The translations under genes were made by a program, and so were the position numbers. Under the pieces are notes generated by a model. That model had not been told where the DNA came from. It did not search any database and saw only the letters and a program-made list of their open reading frames with translations. 64,000 nucleotides of DNA, taken from contig WGOE01000002.1 of the NCBI GenBank assembly GCA_016124195.1, forward strand, positions 186,001 to 250,000, given 5' to 3'. This document shows, piece by piece, positions 17,434-26,429 of the stretch. This stretch comes from a bacterium. GTDB lineage: Bacteria; Pseudomonadota; Alphaproteobacteria; Rhodobacterales; Rhodobacteraceae. Position 1 is the first letter of the stretch. Each line of letters begins with the position of its first letter.

Positions 17434-18308
17434 CAGGTCAACCTTTTCAGCGTGCGGAAGGCGGCGGTCCGGGTGGCAAGGAAGGCGACCAGCGCCGCCA
17501 GCGGTACCAGAACCAGCGGCAAGAGCCAGCCCAGCCCGGAAAAGCCAAGGCCGGTCAGAAACCCTCCGGCGGCGTCCTGCGCGGGCAGGAGGGCAACCCC
17601 GATCAGGCCCAGCACCACGCCGGCCAGCGCGCCGGAGGCCGCCCGCAGGGTAAAGCGGCGCACGAAGGCGCGCGCGATATAGGTGTCGCGTGCGCCCACC
17701 AGCCGCAACACCCGGATGACCTGCGCGTTGGCGGCCAGGGCTGCATTGGCCGCCAGGGTGATCATCGCGGCCATGGCCAGCCCGATCAGCACGATGGACA
17801 GAAGGCCCAGCAGGCGCAGCCGGCCCGCGGCTTCGGCCATCGGGCGGCGCCAGCGCAGGTGATCGTCCAGCACGGCGCCCGGCGCCTCGGCCGCGAGGCG
17901 CTGGCGCAGGCCCTCGGCATCATAGCCGGCGCCGGTCTCGGTCACCGCCACCAGTTGTGGCAGGGGCAGGTCCTGCAAGGGCAGGTCGGGGCCGAACCAG
18001 GGCTCCAGCAGCTTGGTGCTTTCCTCGGGCGTCAGGGCGCGGGCCTCGGCAATGCCGGGCGTGGTCTTGAGCACTTCCAGCACGGCCTTGGTCTGGATCG
18101 CCATCTGATCCTCGGGGGCCGAGATGCGCACGGTGGCGGTACGGTCCAGCGCCTCGGCCCAGCGGTTGGCCAGTTTGCCCGAGGCGAGCGACAGCGCCAT
18201 GGCAAAGACCGCAAGAAAGGTCATCGCCCCTGAGGTGAAGCTGGTCAGCCAGGCCGAAGCGCCCGACGGCGGTACCACGCGGTCATCCTGACGCGATGCG
18301 GCGCTCAC
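17433..18308 (-). CDS. ftsX: Cell division protein FtsX
   Basis: FtsX is the membrane partner of FtsE; together they transmit ATP-driven changes across the inner membrane to activate peptidoglycan hydrolases at the division site. The 291-residue product has an N-terminal helix (ASAWLTSFTSGAMTFLAVFAM), a periplasmic domain (about 50-165) and three C-terminal helices with RVLRLVGARDTYIARAF between them. It overlaps ftsE by four bases. Confidence 0.93.
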   Translation of the reverse strand: MSAASRQDDRVVPPSGASAWLTSFTSGAMTFLAVFAMALSLASGKLANRWAEALDRTATVRISAPEDQMAIQTKAVLEVLKTTPGIAEARALTPEESTKLLEPWFGPDLPLQDLPLPQLVAVTETGAGYDAEGLRQRLAAEAPGAVLDDHLRWRRPMAEAAGRLRLLGLLSIVLIGLAMAAMITLAANAALAANAQVIRVLRLVGARDTYIARAFVRRFTLRAASGALAGVVLGLIGVALLPAQDAAGGFLTGLGFSGLGWLLPLVLVPLAALVAFLATRTAAFRTLKRLT

Positions 18309-19015
18309 AGGTCCGCCCCCGCCAGCTGGATGCGCCGCTTGGCGATGCGCAGCACCCGGGCCGCAATCTGGCTTTTGGCCTGGCGTATGACGTTGAGGTC
18401 ATGGGTCGCCACCAGGATCGTCTTGCCCATCCGGTTCAGTTCAACCAGCAGCGTCAGAAGCCGCAGCGACATCTCCCAGTCCAGGTTGCCTGTGGGTTCG
18501 TCGGCCAGGATCACGTCAGGCCCCATGATGATGGCCCGCGCAAGCGCCGCGCGCTGCCGCTCGCCCCCCGACAGCGAGGGCGGCAGGGCGGTGGCGAGCG
18601 GGCCGAGCCCGACCCAGGTCAGGAGGTCCTGCAGATCGCCAGTGGCCGTGGTCCGGCCTGCCACGATCAACGGCAGCGCCACGTTGGAGGACAGCGGCAG
18701 ATGATCGAGGAACTGGCAATCCTGATGCACGACGCCGATGCGGCGCCGTGTCAAAGCCACGTCGTCCCGGCTGAGATCCCGCACCTCGCGGTCAAACAGC
18801 GTCACACGGCCTGCCGTGGGCAAAAGCTCGGCATAACACAATTTCAGGAAGGTGGATTTGCCCGATCCGGACGGTCCTGTCAGAAAATGAAAAGACCCCG
18901 GTGCCAGCCGCAAGGTGATTTCCGACAGCAGTTCCCCGCCGCCGTAGCTGTAGGCCGCATTCTCGAAGGCGATCAAGGTCTGGGTTCCGTTCCGCGCTGC
19001 TTGCTTGCGCACCAT
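18305..19015 (-). CDS. ftsE: Cell division ATP-binding protein FtsE
   Basis: FtsE is the ABC-type ATPase of the FtsEX complex. The product (236 residues from the ATG at 19015) has Walker A GPSGSGKST (47-55), a Q-loop in GVVHQDCQFLDHLPL, the signature LSGGERQRAALARA and Walker B VILADEPTGNLD. The start is not settled: TTG at 18976 would give LIAFENAAYSYGGG, which is where similarity to other FtsE proteins begins, and neither codon has a strong ribosome-binding site. It heads the ftsE-ftsX-plsC chain and diverges from the zinc-ribbon gene. Confidence 0.93.
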   Translation of the reverse strand: MVRKQAARNGTQTLIAFENAAYSYGGGELLSEITLRLAPGSFHFLTGPSGSGKSTFLKLCYAELLPTAGRVTLFDREVRDLSRDDVALTRRRIGVVHQDCQFLDHLPLSSNVALPLIVAGRTTATGDLQDLLTWVGLGPLATALPPSLSGGERQRAALARAIIMGPDVILADEPTGNLDWEMSLRLLTLLVELNRMGKTILVATHDLNVIRQAKSQIAARVLRIAKRRIQLAGADL

Positions 19016-19170
19016 CGCCCAAGGTCGGGCAGGTTTCAACGGTCCGTGTGGTTTCAGTGTTGCGGAACTGCCGGAAGTGTTAATGATCTGGCTACAAAGC
19101 ATTGGACCCCTGCCGTTTAGTTGCTACAACGGCTGCCAAAAGACACCAAAAAGTCTGGGGACAGGTTCAC

Positions 19171-20058
19171 ATGCGCTTGGTTTGCCCAAATTGTGATGCG
19201 GAATACGAGGTGGACAACTCGGCCATCCCGCTGACGGGGCGCGACGTGCAGTGTTCAAACTGTGGTCACGCCTGGTATCAAACCCACCCCGATGCCGCAT
19301 CGGAGCCGGCCAGTGCCGTTCCGCCTGCACCTGTCGAAGAAGTTCAAGCCGCGCCGGACAGCATGGCCCCGGAGCCGGCCATTGCAGAGCAGGACGACGT
19401 GGCCGAAGTGCTGGCGGATCCCACTCCACCGGTGGTTGCGGCAGCATCTGTGACGACCGAGGCGGTCGAGCCTGCCGCGCCGCCCGGCAACCGCAACATT
19501 TCGCAAAGCGTGCTGGCCGTGCTGCGCGAAGAGGCCGAACGCGAGGCCTCTGCCCGGCGTGCCGAGGCGCCGCCTGCGCTGGAAACCCAGACCGAGATGC
19601 CGCTGGAACCCGCGGCCGATCAGCCCCGCAGCCGGCCCGAGCCGAAGCCCGCGCCGGCCGTGGTCGAGAACCTGTCCGTCGAGGAGACCAAAGCGCCCGC
19701 CGCCGAGACGGTCCGGTCGCGCGGCGACAGGCTGCCTGCGATCGATGAAATCAACTCGACCCTGCGCGCCACATCGGACCGGTCGGGCGACCTTGACGAC
19801 GATGCGATCGCGAGCCTGGTGCCGCGTGTCCCCAGCGAGGGCGGTTTTCGCCGTGGCTTTCTGATGGTCGTGCTGATCGGGGTTATCCTGCTGGCGCTTT
19901 ATGTCTTTGCCCCGTTGATCGCGGCGAAGGTGCCGGCCCTGAAGGGTGCAGCCGATGGCTATGTGGCCGGCGTCAATGCGGCGCGGGTCTGGCTTGATGC
20001 AAGATTGCGGTCGCTGATCGGCATCCTGCGCGGGTTTACCGGCGGCACCGACGGCTGA
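19171..20058 (+). CDS. Zinc-ribbon (MJ0042-type) single-pass membrane protein
   Basis: The 295-residue protein opens with a zinc ribbon, C5-PN-C8 and C28-SN-C31, of the MJ0042 type. A long acidic and Pro/Ala/Glu-rich disordered region follows, then one membrane helix (about 233-254, FLMVVLIGVILLALYVFAPLI) and a short C-terminal tail. The zinc ribbon would face the cytoplasm. Function is unknown, but the gene is divergent from ftsE, and I recall zinc-ribbon genes of this kind beside ftsEX in other alphaproteobacteria, so a link to envelope or division is a reasonable guess. Confidence 0.8.
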   Translation: MRLVCPNCDAEYEVDNSAIPLTGRDVQCSNCGHAWYQTHPDAASEPASAVPPAPVEEVQAAPDSMAPEPAIAEQDDVAEVLADPTPPVVAAASVTTEAVEPAAPPGNRNISQSVLAVLREEAEREASARRAEAPPALETQTEMPLEPAADQPRSRPEPKPAPAVVENLSVEETKAPAAETVRSRGDRLPAIDEINSTLRATSDRSGDLDDDAIASLVPRVPSEGGFRRGFLMVVLIGVILLALYVFAPLIAAKVPALKGAADGYVAGVNAARVWLDARLRSLIGILRGFTGGTDG

Positions 20059-20066
20059 TCCGAAGG

Positions 20067-20144
20067 GCCCGGCAGGCGCCGTACTGCGCAGAGCCCGGCA
20101 GGCGCCGTACTGCGCAGAGCCCAGCAGGCGCCGTACCGCGCAGA
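20067..20144. repeat. Three tandem copies of a 26-bp repeat
   Basis: Units run 20067-20092, 20093-20118 and 20119-20144. The first two are identical, and the third differs at two positions (CCCAG for CCCGG and TACC for TACT). Each unit contains the self-complementary GGCGCC and, in the first two, TGCGCA. They fill the gap between the convergent zinc-ribbon gene and the DUF4175 gene, so a transcript from either side would read through them. Confidence 0.9.
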
Positions 20145-20152
20145 GCGGCCTT

Positions 20153-22663
20153 CTAGAACAGATCCAGCAGGCGGCGCAGATAGCTGCGCTCTTGATCGGG
20201 GCGGGCCTGATCTCCGGCGCGCTTGCGGATTTCATCCAGCAATTCCTGCGCGCGGCGATAGACATCCTGATCCATCCGCAACGGGCCGTTGCTGCCAATC
20301 TGCGCGCTGTCGGCGGAATCGCGGCCCAGAGGGTCGCGTTGGCCGCGCGGCGTGGCATCGGCCGTGGCCTGACCGTCGTTCGGATTGCGGTCCTGCTCGC
20401 TTTGCGCCAAGGCATCGCCCAATTGCCTTATGCCCTGCCGCAACGCATCCAGCGCCTGAGCCTGCTTGTCCAGCGCCTGCGGCAGATTGCCATCGCGCAG
20501 CGCGTTTTCGGCATCCTTCATCGCGCGGCCAGCCTGATCGAGCTTGCGCCGGCCCTCTTCGCCCTTGGGGTCGCCCGCACCGGGCAGGGTGCCGGACTTG
20601 CCCAACCGGTCGATGCGGTCTTTCAGCGCCTGCTGGCGGTCGGCGAGGCTTTGGCCGTTCGGGTGGTCGCCGGGCTGGCCATCCTGGCTTTGGCCGCCCT
20701 GGGCATTGGGGTCGGGCTGGCCCTGCTGGCCGTTCTGCAGCCCGTGGAAACTGTCGTCCGACAGTTTCTGCTGGTCGCGCAGGGTCTGGCCTAGGTCCTT
20801 CATCGCCTGCTGGCCCGGGCTGCCCTGGCCCTGACCCTGGCCTTGCCCCTTACCCTGTTCGACCTTCATGTTGTTCATGAAATCGCGCAGTTGCTGCATC
20901 AGCGCCTGCGCCTCGGCGGTGCGGCCCTCTTTCATCAGCTCTTGCAGCTTGTCGAGCATCTGCTGCAGCTGATCCTGCGTCATCTTCATCGTCGGACTGT
21001 TCTGCTTGCTCGGCTCGTCGGGGTTCTGCGCGTTCTTTTGCGCCTGCTGCGACATGTAATTGTTCAGCGCGTCGCGCATCTCTTTCATCAGGCGGTCGAT
21101 CTCGGCAGGCGAGGCGCCGTTGCGGATGGCCTCGTCCAGCCGGTCCTGCGCGCGCTTCATCGCCTCATAGGCCGAGGAAAGCTCGCCGTCCTCGACCATC
21201 AGGGCGATCTGCCACAACTCTTCTGCCATGCCGTCGCGCGCCTTGGTGTCCAGCGGCGCCGAAGCCGAGTCAAGCTGGCTGATCACGGTGCGCAGGCGCA
21301 GATAGGCCTTGGTGTTGGGGAAAAAGCCCTCGGGCTTGTAGGTGATGGCCTTCAGGATCTCGTCCACCCGCGGCGCGTTGGAACGGTTCCACAAAAGGTC
21401 GCGCCGCATTTCGATGATCGCATTGGCGATGGGATCGAAGAAGCGCCGGCCCGGCAGGACGACATGCAGGGGCTGCGAGGTGGCGGTCTGGCCCGCGGCA
21501 TCGGTGGCGGTGAAGGTCAGCGTCACGGGCAGGTTGGACATCACGTCCTTGGACAGGTCATCGACCAGCACCTGATCCACCTTGGTTCGGTCGCGCTTCA
21601 TCGGCATCGGCAGGTCGAGCACAACCGGATCGCGCGGCTCGGGGTCGGGGGTCAGGCCATAACGGCGGTCCACCGCCGCCAGATCCAGCGCGATCGAGAC
21701 CGAGCCCTTGACCACGCCGTAATCGTCGGTCGCCTCGAAGGGTTGCTTGAAGCGGCCATCGGCGTCGCGGTCCATCTGGCCGGTGGGTTTGATGGCGGGC
21801 GGGGCGTCGGGCAGCAGCGTGACCAGCCATTCGCGCCCGCCGGCGCCCTCGATCTTGAGCACGCCGGACTGGCGGACGGTGAAATCCTGCGTCGGGTTCG
21901 AGGCGGGCGGCACATCGGTGCGGCCCGACACGGTTTCGGCCAGGATCAGCGCGCCCGGCGCACCGTAAAAGCGCAACTGGATGCGGGTGCCGGCGGGCAG
22001 CAGCAGCGTTTCGCCTTTCTGGTCCGACAGGTACAGCGCGGGCTTGCCGGTATAGGCGGGCGGCTGGGCCCAGCCTTCCCAGGCGGGGCCCGCGGCGGCC
22101 TGTCCGGGGCCCACCGGGGCGGGCAGCGTCGCAACCGAGGCCACGCGCCAGATCGAGCCGAACAAAAGCGCCAGCACCAGAACCGTCAGGGCCATGTAGC
22201 GCAAGGCATAGGGGTCGCGCGAGGCGAGCTTCAGGTCCGGCTCGACCGCCTTGGCCGCACTGGCGCGCAGCGCCATGCGGTCGCGGTGCACCGCCCAGAT
22301 CGCCTGGGTCGCCGCATCCTCGGACCCCATGGCCAGACTGTCGCGCAGGGCTGCGATCGGCCGGCCGGGCAGGCGCGAATCCAACCGGGCCAGCGCCTCG
22401 TCCCGCGTGGGTCTGCGAAACACGACCCAGCCATGCACCAGCGCCCAAACCGAACTGAAGGCCAGCGAGACAAGGCCGAACCAGTCCACCTCAAGCGGCA
22501 GATGATCCTGCACCCCCAGAGCGGCCAGACCCAGACCGGCGATCAGCGCGGTCCAGAGCGGCCAGAAGGCACGGCTGAGCCGTTCCGCCCAAAGACCCAG
22601 CAGGGTCAGGCGAAGCGGCATCTCGATCCGTTTCAGGGCCGCTTCCGGCTTGCTTTCGTTCAT
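20153..22663 (-). CDS. TIGR02302/DUF4175 family membrane protein
   Basis: An 836-residue protein with two N-terminal membrane helices ([19 protein letters not shown] and LVSLAFSSVWALVHGWVVF) and a third near 155-175. A large Ig-like or beta-rich periplasmic part follows, and the C-terminal half is Gln/Asp/Gly-rich with repeated GQGQGQGQG and QDGQPGDHPNGQ stretches between helical coils. This is the layout of the TIGR02302 family, found in many alphaproteobacteria and of unknown function. It lies 79 bases downstream of lysA on the same strand, and I recall the two being neighbours in related genomes. Confidence 0.85.
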   Translation of the reverse strand: MNESKPEAALKRIEMPLRLTLLGLWAERLSRAFWPLWTALIAGLGLAALGVQDHLPLEVDWFGLVSLAFSSVWALVHGWVVFRRPTRDEALARLDSRLPGRPIAALRDSLAMGSEDAATQAIWAVHRDRMALRASAAKAVEPDLKLASRDPYALRYMALTVLVLALLFGSIWRVASVATLPAPVGPGQAAAGPAWEGWAQPPAYTGKPALYLSDQKGETLLLPAGTRIQLRFYGAPGALILAETVSGRTDVPPASNPTQDFTVRQSGVLKIEGAGGREWLVTLLPDAPPAIKPTGQMDRDADGRFKQPFEATDDYGVVKGSVSIALDLAAVDRRYGLTPDPEPRDPVVLDLPMPMKRDRTKVDQVLVDDLSKDVMSNLPVTLTFTATDAAGQTATSQPLHVVLPGRRFFDPIANAIIEMRRDLLWNRSNAPRVDEILKAITYKPEGFFPNTKAYLRLRTVISQLDSASAPLDTKARDGMAEELWQIALMVEDGELSSAYEAMKRAQDRLDEAIRNGASPAEIDRLMKEMRDALNNYMSQQAQKNAQNPDEPSKQNSPTMKMTQDQLQQMLDKLQELMKEGRTAEAQALMQQLRDFMNNMKVEQGKGQGQGQGQGSPGQQAMKDLGQTLRDQQKLSDDSFHGLQNGQQGQPDPNAQGGQSQDGQPGDHPNGQSLADRQQALKDRIDRLGKSGTLPGAGDPKGEEGRRKLDQAGRAMKDAENALRDGNLPQALDKQAQALDALRQGIRQLGDALAQSEQDRNPNDGQATADATPRGQRDPLGRDSADSAQIGSNGPLRMDQDVYRRAQELLDEIRKRAGDQARPDQERSYLRRLLDLF

Positions 22664-22742
22664 CGCCTCCGCCGGTTCAGGGCGTCATCTCACACCATAT
22701 AGTGTACAACCATCACGAAACTACGACCATTCCGAAATTGGC

Positions 22743-24008
22743 CTACAACCATTCTGGGATGTTATCGCGCGCAAGGATTTCGTCAAAGCTCGGTCGCGCC
22801 CGGATGACAGCGAAGTGATCCGCCTGCACGAGCACTTCGGGCACCAGCGGGCGGGTGTTGTATTCCGAGGCCATGACGGCGCCGTAAGCCCCGGCCGATC
22901 GGAAGGCCACCAGATCGCCCTCGGCCAGATGGGGCAGGGCCCGCGCCTTGGCGAAAGTATCGCCGGTTTCGCAGACCGGGCCCACCACGTCGTAATCCTG
23001 GGTCGGTGTGGCCGGGGCCGGCTCCGTGACCGGAATGATGTCGTGATGCGCGCCATACATCGAAGGGCGCACCAGATCGTTCATCGCGGCATCGACGATC
23101 AGAAAGGTGCGGTCCTCGCCCTCCTTGACATAGATGACCTGCGAGACCAGCAGGCCCGAATTGCCCGAGATCAGGCGGCCGGGTTCGATCTCGATCTCGC
23201 AGCCCAGATGGCCCAAAGTGCGCTTGATCAGCGCGCCATAGTCGAAGGGCAGCGGCGGCGCCTCGTTCGAACGGGTGTAGGGAATGCCAAGCCCGCCGCC
23301 AAGGTCCAGCCGGCTGATCGTGTGGCCATCGGCGCGCAGGGCCTCGGTCAGTTCGGCGATCTTGGTGAAGGCGGCCTCGAAAGGGGCAAGGTCGGTCAGC
23401 TGGCTGCCGATGTGGACATCAATGCCCACGACCTGCAGGCCAGGCAGGCTTGCGGCCTGGGCATAGATCGCACGGGCGCGCGAGATCGGGATGCCGAACT
23501 TGTTTTCCTTCTTGCCGGTCGCGATCTTCTCATGGGTCTTGGCATCGACATCGGGATTGACGCGCAGGGTGATCGGCGCGGTGGCGCCCAGCGACTGCGC
23601 CACCTCGGACAGGGCGCGCAGTTCAGGTTCGGATTCCACGTTGAACTGGCGGATGCCGCCGGTCAGGGCCAGCTTCATCTCGTCGCGGGTCTTGCCCACG
23701 CCGGAAAAGACAATGCGCTCTCCCGGAACGCCCGCAGCCTTGGCCCGCAGATATTCGCCGCCCGAAACCACATCCATGCCCGCGCCCAGATCGCCCAGCA
23801 ATTTCAGCACGGCGAGGTTCGACAAGGACTTGATCGCGAAGCAGACCTGATGCGGCAGGGGCGACAGGGCTTCGGAAAACAGCCGGTAATGCCGGGTCAG
23901 GGTCGCCGCGGAATAGACGTAGAACGGCGTGCCCACCGCAGCCGCGATATGGCTGATCGCGACATCTTCGGCCATCAGGTGCCCGTCCCGGTAGAGAAAG
24001 TGATCCAT
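22743..24008 (-). CDS. lysA: Diaminopimelate decarboxylase
   Basis: LysA removes CO2 from meso-diaminopimelate to give L-lysine, using PLP. The 421-residue protein has the PLP lysine K60 in VCFAIKSLSNLAVL, the glycine-rich phosphate site LDLGGGLGIPY and the substrate-binding cysteine segment GPVCETGDTFA. Length is normal. It stands in the minus-strand order argH, lipoprotein, lysA, DUF4175 gene; the argH-lipoprotein-lysA grouping is widespread in proteobacteria. Confidence 0.97.
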   Translation of the reverse strand: MDHFLYRDGHLMAEDVAISHIAAAVGTPFYVYSAATLTRHYRLFSEALSPLPHQVCFAIKSLSNLAVLKLLGDLGAGMDVVSGGEYLRAKAAGVPGERIVFSGVGKTRDEMKLALTGGIRQFNVESEPELRALSEVAQSLGATAPITLRVNPDVDAKTHEKIATGKKENKFGIPISRARAIYAQAASLPGLQVVGIDVHIGSQLTDLAPFEAAFTKIAELTEALRADGHTISRLDLGGGLGIPYTRSNEAPPLPFDYGALIKRTLGHLGCEIEIEPGRLISGNSGLLVSQVIYVKEGEDRTFLIVDAAMNDLVRPSMYGAHHDIIPVTEPAPATPTQDYDVVGPVCETGDTFAKARALPHLAEGDLVAFRSAGAYGAVMASEYNTRPLVPEVLVQADHFAVIRARPSFDEILARDNIPEWL

Positions 24009-24110
24009 CAGCGAAGAGTTCCTTCTGGTACGCGCAAATTTCGTCCGGCGCGGGCAGCTATATCAGATGGCCTCAGGGGCGCAATCGCGGCGGGCGGGGA
24101 AGCCTCCGGC

Positions 24111-24133
24111 GGGGGTATTTCGACCTGGATGAA
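24111..24133 (+). repeat. GAGTATT-type cassette tail, copy 3
   Basis: GGGGGTATTTCGACCTGGAT followed by GAA is a diverged version of the tail at 26402-26423, preceded by a G/C-rich stretch (24086-24110) with GCCTCCGGC. It lies between the lipoprotein stop and the lysA start and is oriented opposite to both genes. Confidence 0.5.
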
Positions 24134-24150
24134 GCGCAAGGCGGCGCAGG

Positions 24151-24306
24151 TCAGAACGTGGTGCTGACGCCCATTCTGGCGGTTCCGCTGATGCTGACGC
24201 CCGAGGCCGGCGCGGCCGGCGCCGTGGGCGGAGCGTCCGCGCCACAGGCGGCGAGCAGCAAGAGCGCCAGAAGGAGGAGGTGCGACCTGTGTGTCCCGAG
24301 CATCAT
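24151..24306 (-). CDS. Small lipoprotein between argH and lysA
   Basis: A 51-residue protein with a lipoprotein signal peptide (HLLLLALLLLAAC, cysteine after LAA) and a short mature part rich in Ala and Pro (CGADAPPTAPAAPASG). A short lipoprotein gene beside lysA is also found in other proteobacteria, where it has been identified as LptM (YifL), a maturation factor for the LPS transporter LptD. The N-terminal CG-x-x-x-PP resembles that family only weakly, so the link rests mostly on position. Two adjacent ATG codons (24306, 24303) are possible starts. Confidence 0.6.
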   Translation of the reverse strand: MMLGTHRSHLLLLALLLLAACGADAPPTAPAAPASGVSISGTARMGVSTTF

Positions 24307-24340
24307 GGGCCTGTGGTTGTGGAGTCGGCGCGAACCTAGG

Positions 24341-25750
24341 TCAGGCCAGCGCGGCTTTCCAGCGGGCAATCTGGGCCGTGACCTCGCTTGGCGCGGTTCC
24401 GCCGTAGGACCGGCGGGAACGGACCGAGTTTTCCACGCCAAGGACGGAATAGACCTCCTGGTTGATGCCGGGATGGGCGCTGTGCATTTCGGCCAGGCTC
24501 AGATCGGGCAGGTCGCAGCCCTTGGATTCGGCCAGCGCCACGAGGCGGCCCGTGACGTGATGCGCCTCGCGGAAGGGCAGACCCAGGGCGCGCACCAGCC
24601 AGTCGGCCAGATCGGTCGCGGTCGAAAAGCCCGAGGCGGCGGCGGCCTTCAGCGCCTCGCGGTTGGCGGTCATGTCGGTGACCATGCCGGTCATGGCGGC
24701 GAGCGCAAGCATCAGCGTGTCGGCGGCATCGAAGACCTGTTCCTTGTCTTCCTGCATGTCCTTGGAATAGGTCAGCGGCAGGCCCTTCATCACGGTGAAC
24801 AGCGCCACTGTGGCGCCAAGGATGCGGCCGATCTTGGCGCGCAGCAGTTCGGCGGCATCGGGGTTCTTTTTCTGCGGCATGATCGAAGAGCCGGTCGTCC
24901 ATTTGTCCGACAGGCGGACGAAGCGGAACTGCGCAGTGGACCAGATCACCAATTCTTCGGCAAAGCGCGACAGATGGGTGGCGCAGATCGCCGAAGCCGA
25001 CAGGAATTCCAGCGCAAAGTCGCGGTCAGAGACCGAATCCAGCGAATTGGCGGTGGGCCGGTCAAAGCCAAGGGCCGCGGCCGTCATCGCGCGGTCGATG
25101 GGAAAGCCGGTGCCGGCCAGGGCCGCGGCGCCCAGGGGGCATTCGTTCATCCGGGTCCGCGCATCGGCAAAGCGCGCGCGGTCGCGGGCCAGCATCTCGA
25201 CATAGGCCAGCATGTGGTGGCCCCAGGTGACGGGCTGGGCCACCTGCAGATGGGTGAAGCCGGGCATGACCCAATCGGCCCCAGCCTCGGCCTGGGCCAG
25301 GAAGGCCTGCATCAGGGCGGTGAGGCCCGTGATTGCCGCATCGCACTGATCGCGCACCCAGAGGCGGAAATCGACCGCGACCTGATCGTTGCGCGACCGG
25401 CCCGTGTGCAGGCGCTTGCCGGGTTCGCCCACGATCTCGGTCAGGCGCGATTCGATGTTGAGGTGGATGTCCTCCAGATCGGTCCGAAAGGTGAAGTTTC
25501 CGGCCTCGATCTCTGACAAGACCGTGAGCAGGCCTTTCCGGATGGCCTCGGCGTCGCTAGCACTGATGATGCCGGTGGCGCCCAGCATGGCGGCATGGGC
25601 GCGCGAGCCTGCGATGTCTTGCGCATAGAGCCGCTGGTCGAAGGCGATGGAGGCGTTGATCGCCGTCATGATCGCATCCGGCCCGCTGGCGAAACGCCCG
25701 CCCCACATGGTATTGGCGGAGGGGGTCTGGGGTTTGTCGGGTTGGGTCAT
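24341..25750 (-). CDS. argH: Argininosuccinate lyase
   Basis: ArgH splits argininosuccinate into arginine and fumarate, the last step of arginine synthesis. The 469-residue protein carries the fumarase-superfamily signature [12 protein letters not shown] and the N-terminal [11 protein letters not shown], with [10 protein letters not shown] and [14 protein letters not shown] in between. Length is normal. It diverges from the TlpA gene with 20 bases between their starts and precedes the lipoprotein and lysA. Confidence 0.97.
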   Translation of the reverse strand: MTQPDKPQTPSANTMWGGRFASGPDAIMTAINASIAFDQRLYAQDIAGSRAHAAMLGATGIISASDAEAIRKGLLTVLSEIEAGNFTFRTDLEDIHLNIESRLTEIVGEPGKRLHTGRSRNDQVAVDFRLWVRDQCDAAITGLTALMQAFLAQAEAGADWVMPGFTHLQVAQPVTWGHHMLAYVEMLARDRARFADARTRMNECPLGAAALAGTGFPIDRAMTAAALGFDRPTANSLDSVSDRDFALEFLSASAICATHLSRFAEELVIWSTAQFRFVRLSDKWTTGSSIMPQKKNPDAAELLRAKIGRILGATVALFTVMKGLPLTYSKDMQEDKEQVFDAADTLMLALAAMTGMVTDMTANREALKAAAASGFSTATDLADWLVRALGLPFREAHHVTGRLVALAESKGCDLPDLSLAEMHSAHPGINQEVYSVLGVENSVRSRRSYGGTAPSEVTAQIARWKAALA

Positions 25751-25770
25751 GGTGGCCCCTCAGGGTTGGA

Positions 25771-26331
25771 ATGCGAGGTATGATGCGGATCGTTCGGGCT
25801 TTCCTTTATACGGGCTTGCTGGCCTGCGCAAACATCGCGGCGGGCGCGGCTCTGGCGGGAACGCCGGACAAGGCGCTGCTGACCGGGGCGATGGAGAAAC
25901 TGGTGCTGGAAGAGCCAAAGGCGCTGCCGGAGGCTGCCTTGCTTGACATGGCCGACAAGGCCGCGAGCCTCGCACCCTGGAAGGGGAAATGGCTGGTCCT
26001 GAACCTTTGGGCCACCTGGTGCGTGCCCTGCCGCGAAGAGATGCCGGCCTTGGGCAAGCTGGCCTCTGACATGCCGGATCTGGCGGTGGTGGCGGTGGCC
26101 ACCGGGCCGAACCCGCCGCCGGCCATCACGCGGTTTCTGGACGGGGTGGGCGTGACCTCGCTGACCGTGCTGCGCGATCCGCCGCAGGAGCTGGCGCATC
26201 AGATGGGGGTGGTCGGCCTGCCGGTGACGGTGATCGTCAATCCGCAGGGCGAAGAGGTTGCGCGGCTGATCGGCGGGGCTGACTGGGCCTCGCCCGAGGC
26301 CAAGGCGGTCTTTGCGGCTTTCATGAAGTAG
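25771..26331 (+). CDS. TlpA-family thiol:disulfide oxidoreductase
   Basis: The 186-residue protein has an N-terminal signal or anchor (IVRAFLYTGLLACANIAAGAALA) and a thioredoxin fold with the redox pair C84-VP-C87 (LWATWCVPCREEMP) and the cis-proline loop GLPVTVIV. TlpA-like proteins reduce periplasmic thiols, for example for cytochrome oxidase assembly; in other alphaproteobacteria a tlpA gene also sits divergent from argH. Three ATG codons (25771, 25780, 25783) could start it. A cassette of hairpins follows its stop. Confidence 0.87.
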   Translation: MRGMMRIVRAFLYTGLLACANIAAGAALAGTPDKALLTGAMEKLVLEEPKALPEAALLDMADKAASLAPWKGKWLVLNLWATWCVPCREEMPALGKLASDMPDLAVVAVATGPNPPPAITRFLDGVGVTSLTVLRDPPQELAHQMGVVGLPVTVIVNPQGEEVARLIGGADWASPEAKAVFAAFMK

Positions 26332-26335
26332 GCAG

Positions 26336-26423
26336 CGGGGGGCTTTCGCCCCCCGCACCCCCCAAAGCGGGGGTGGCTCACGCTCCCCCGCTGCCCCCGG
26401 TGGAGTATTTCTGCCTGGATGAA
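26336..26423 (+). repeat. Double hairpin plus GAGTATT cassette, copy 4
   Basis: Hairpin one is CGGGGGGC-TTTC-GCCCCCCG (26336-26355) and hairpin two AGCGGGGG-N11-CCCCCGCT (26366-26392). The tail GGAGTATTTCTGCCTGGATG then runs to 26423. It begins five bases after the TlpA stop and ends seven bases before the tag stop, so it can terminate both convergent genes. It is the most complete copy in the window. Confidence 0.65.
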
Positions 26424-26429
26424 ATTGGA

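Noticed and set aside
22681-24167. 505-codon plus-strand frame over lysA
   Set aside because: It is antisense to lysA, which is intact, and its composition is typical of a complement frame.
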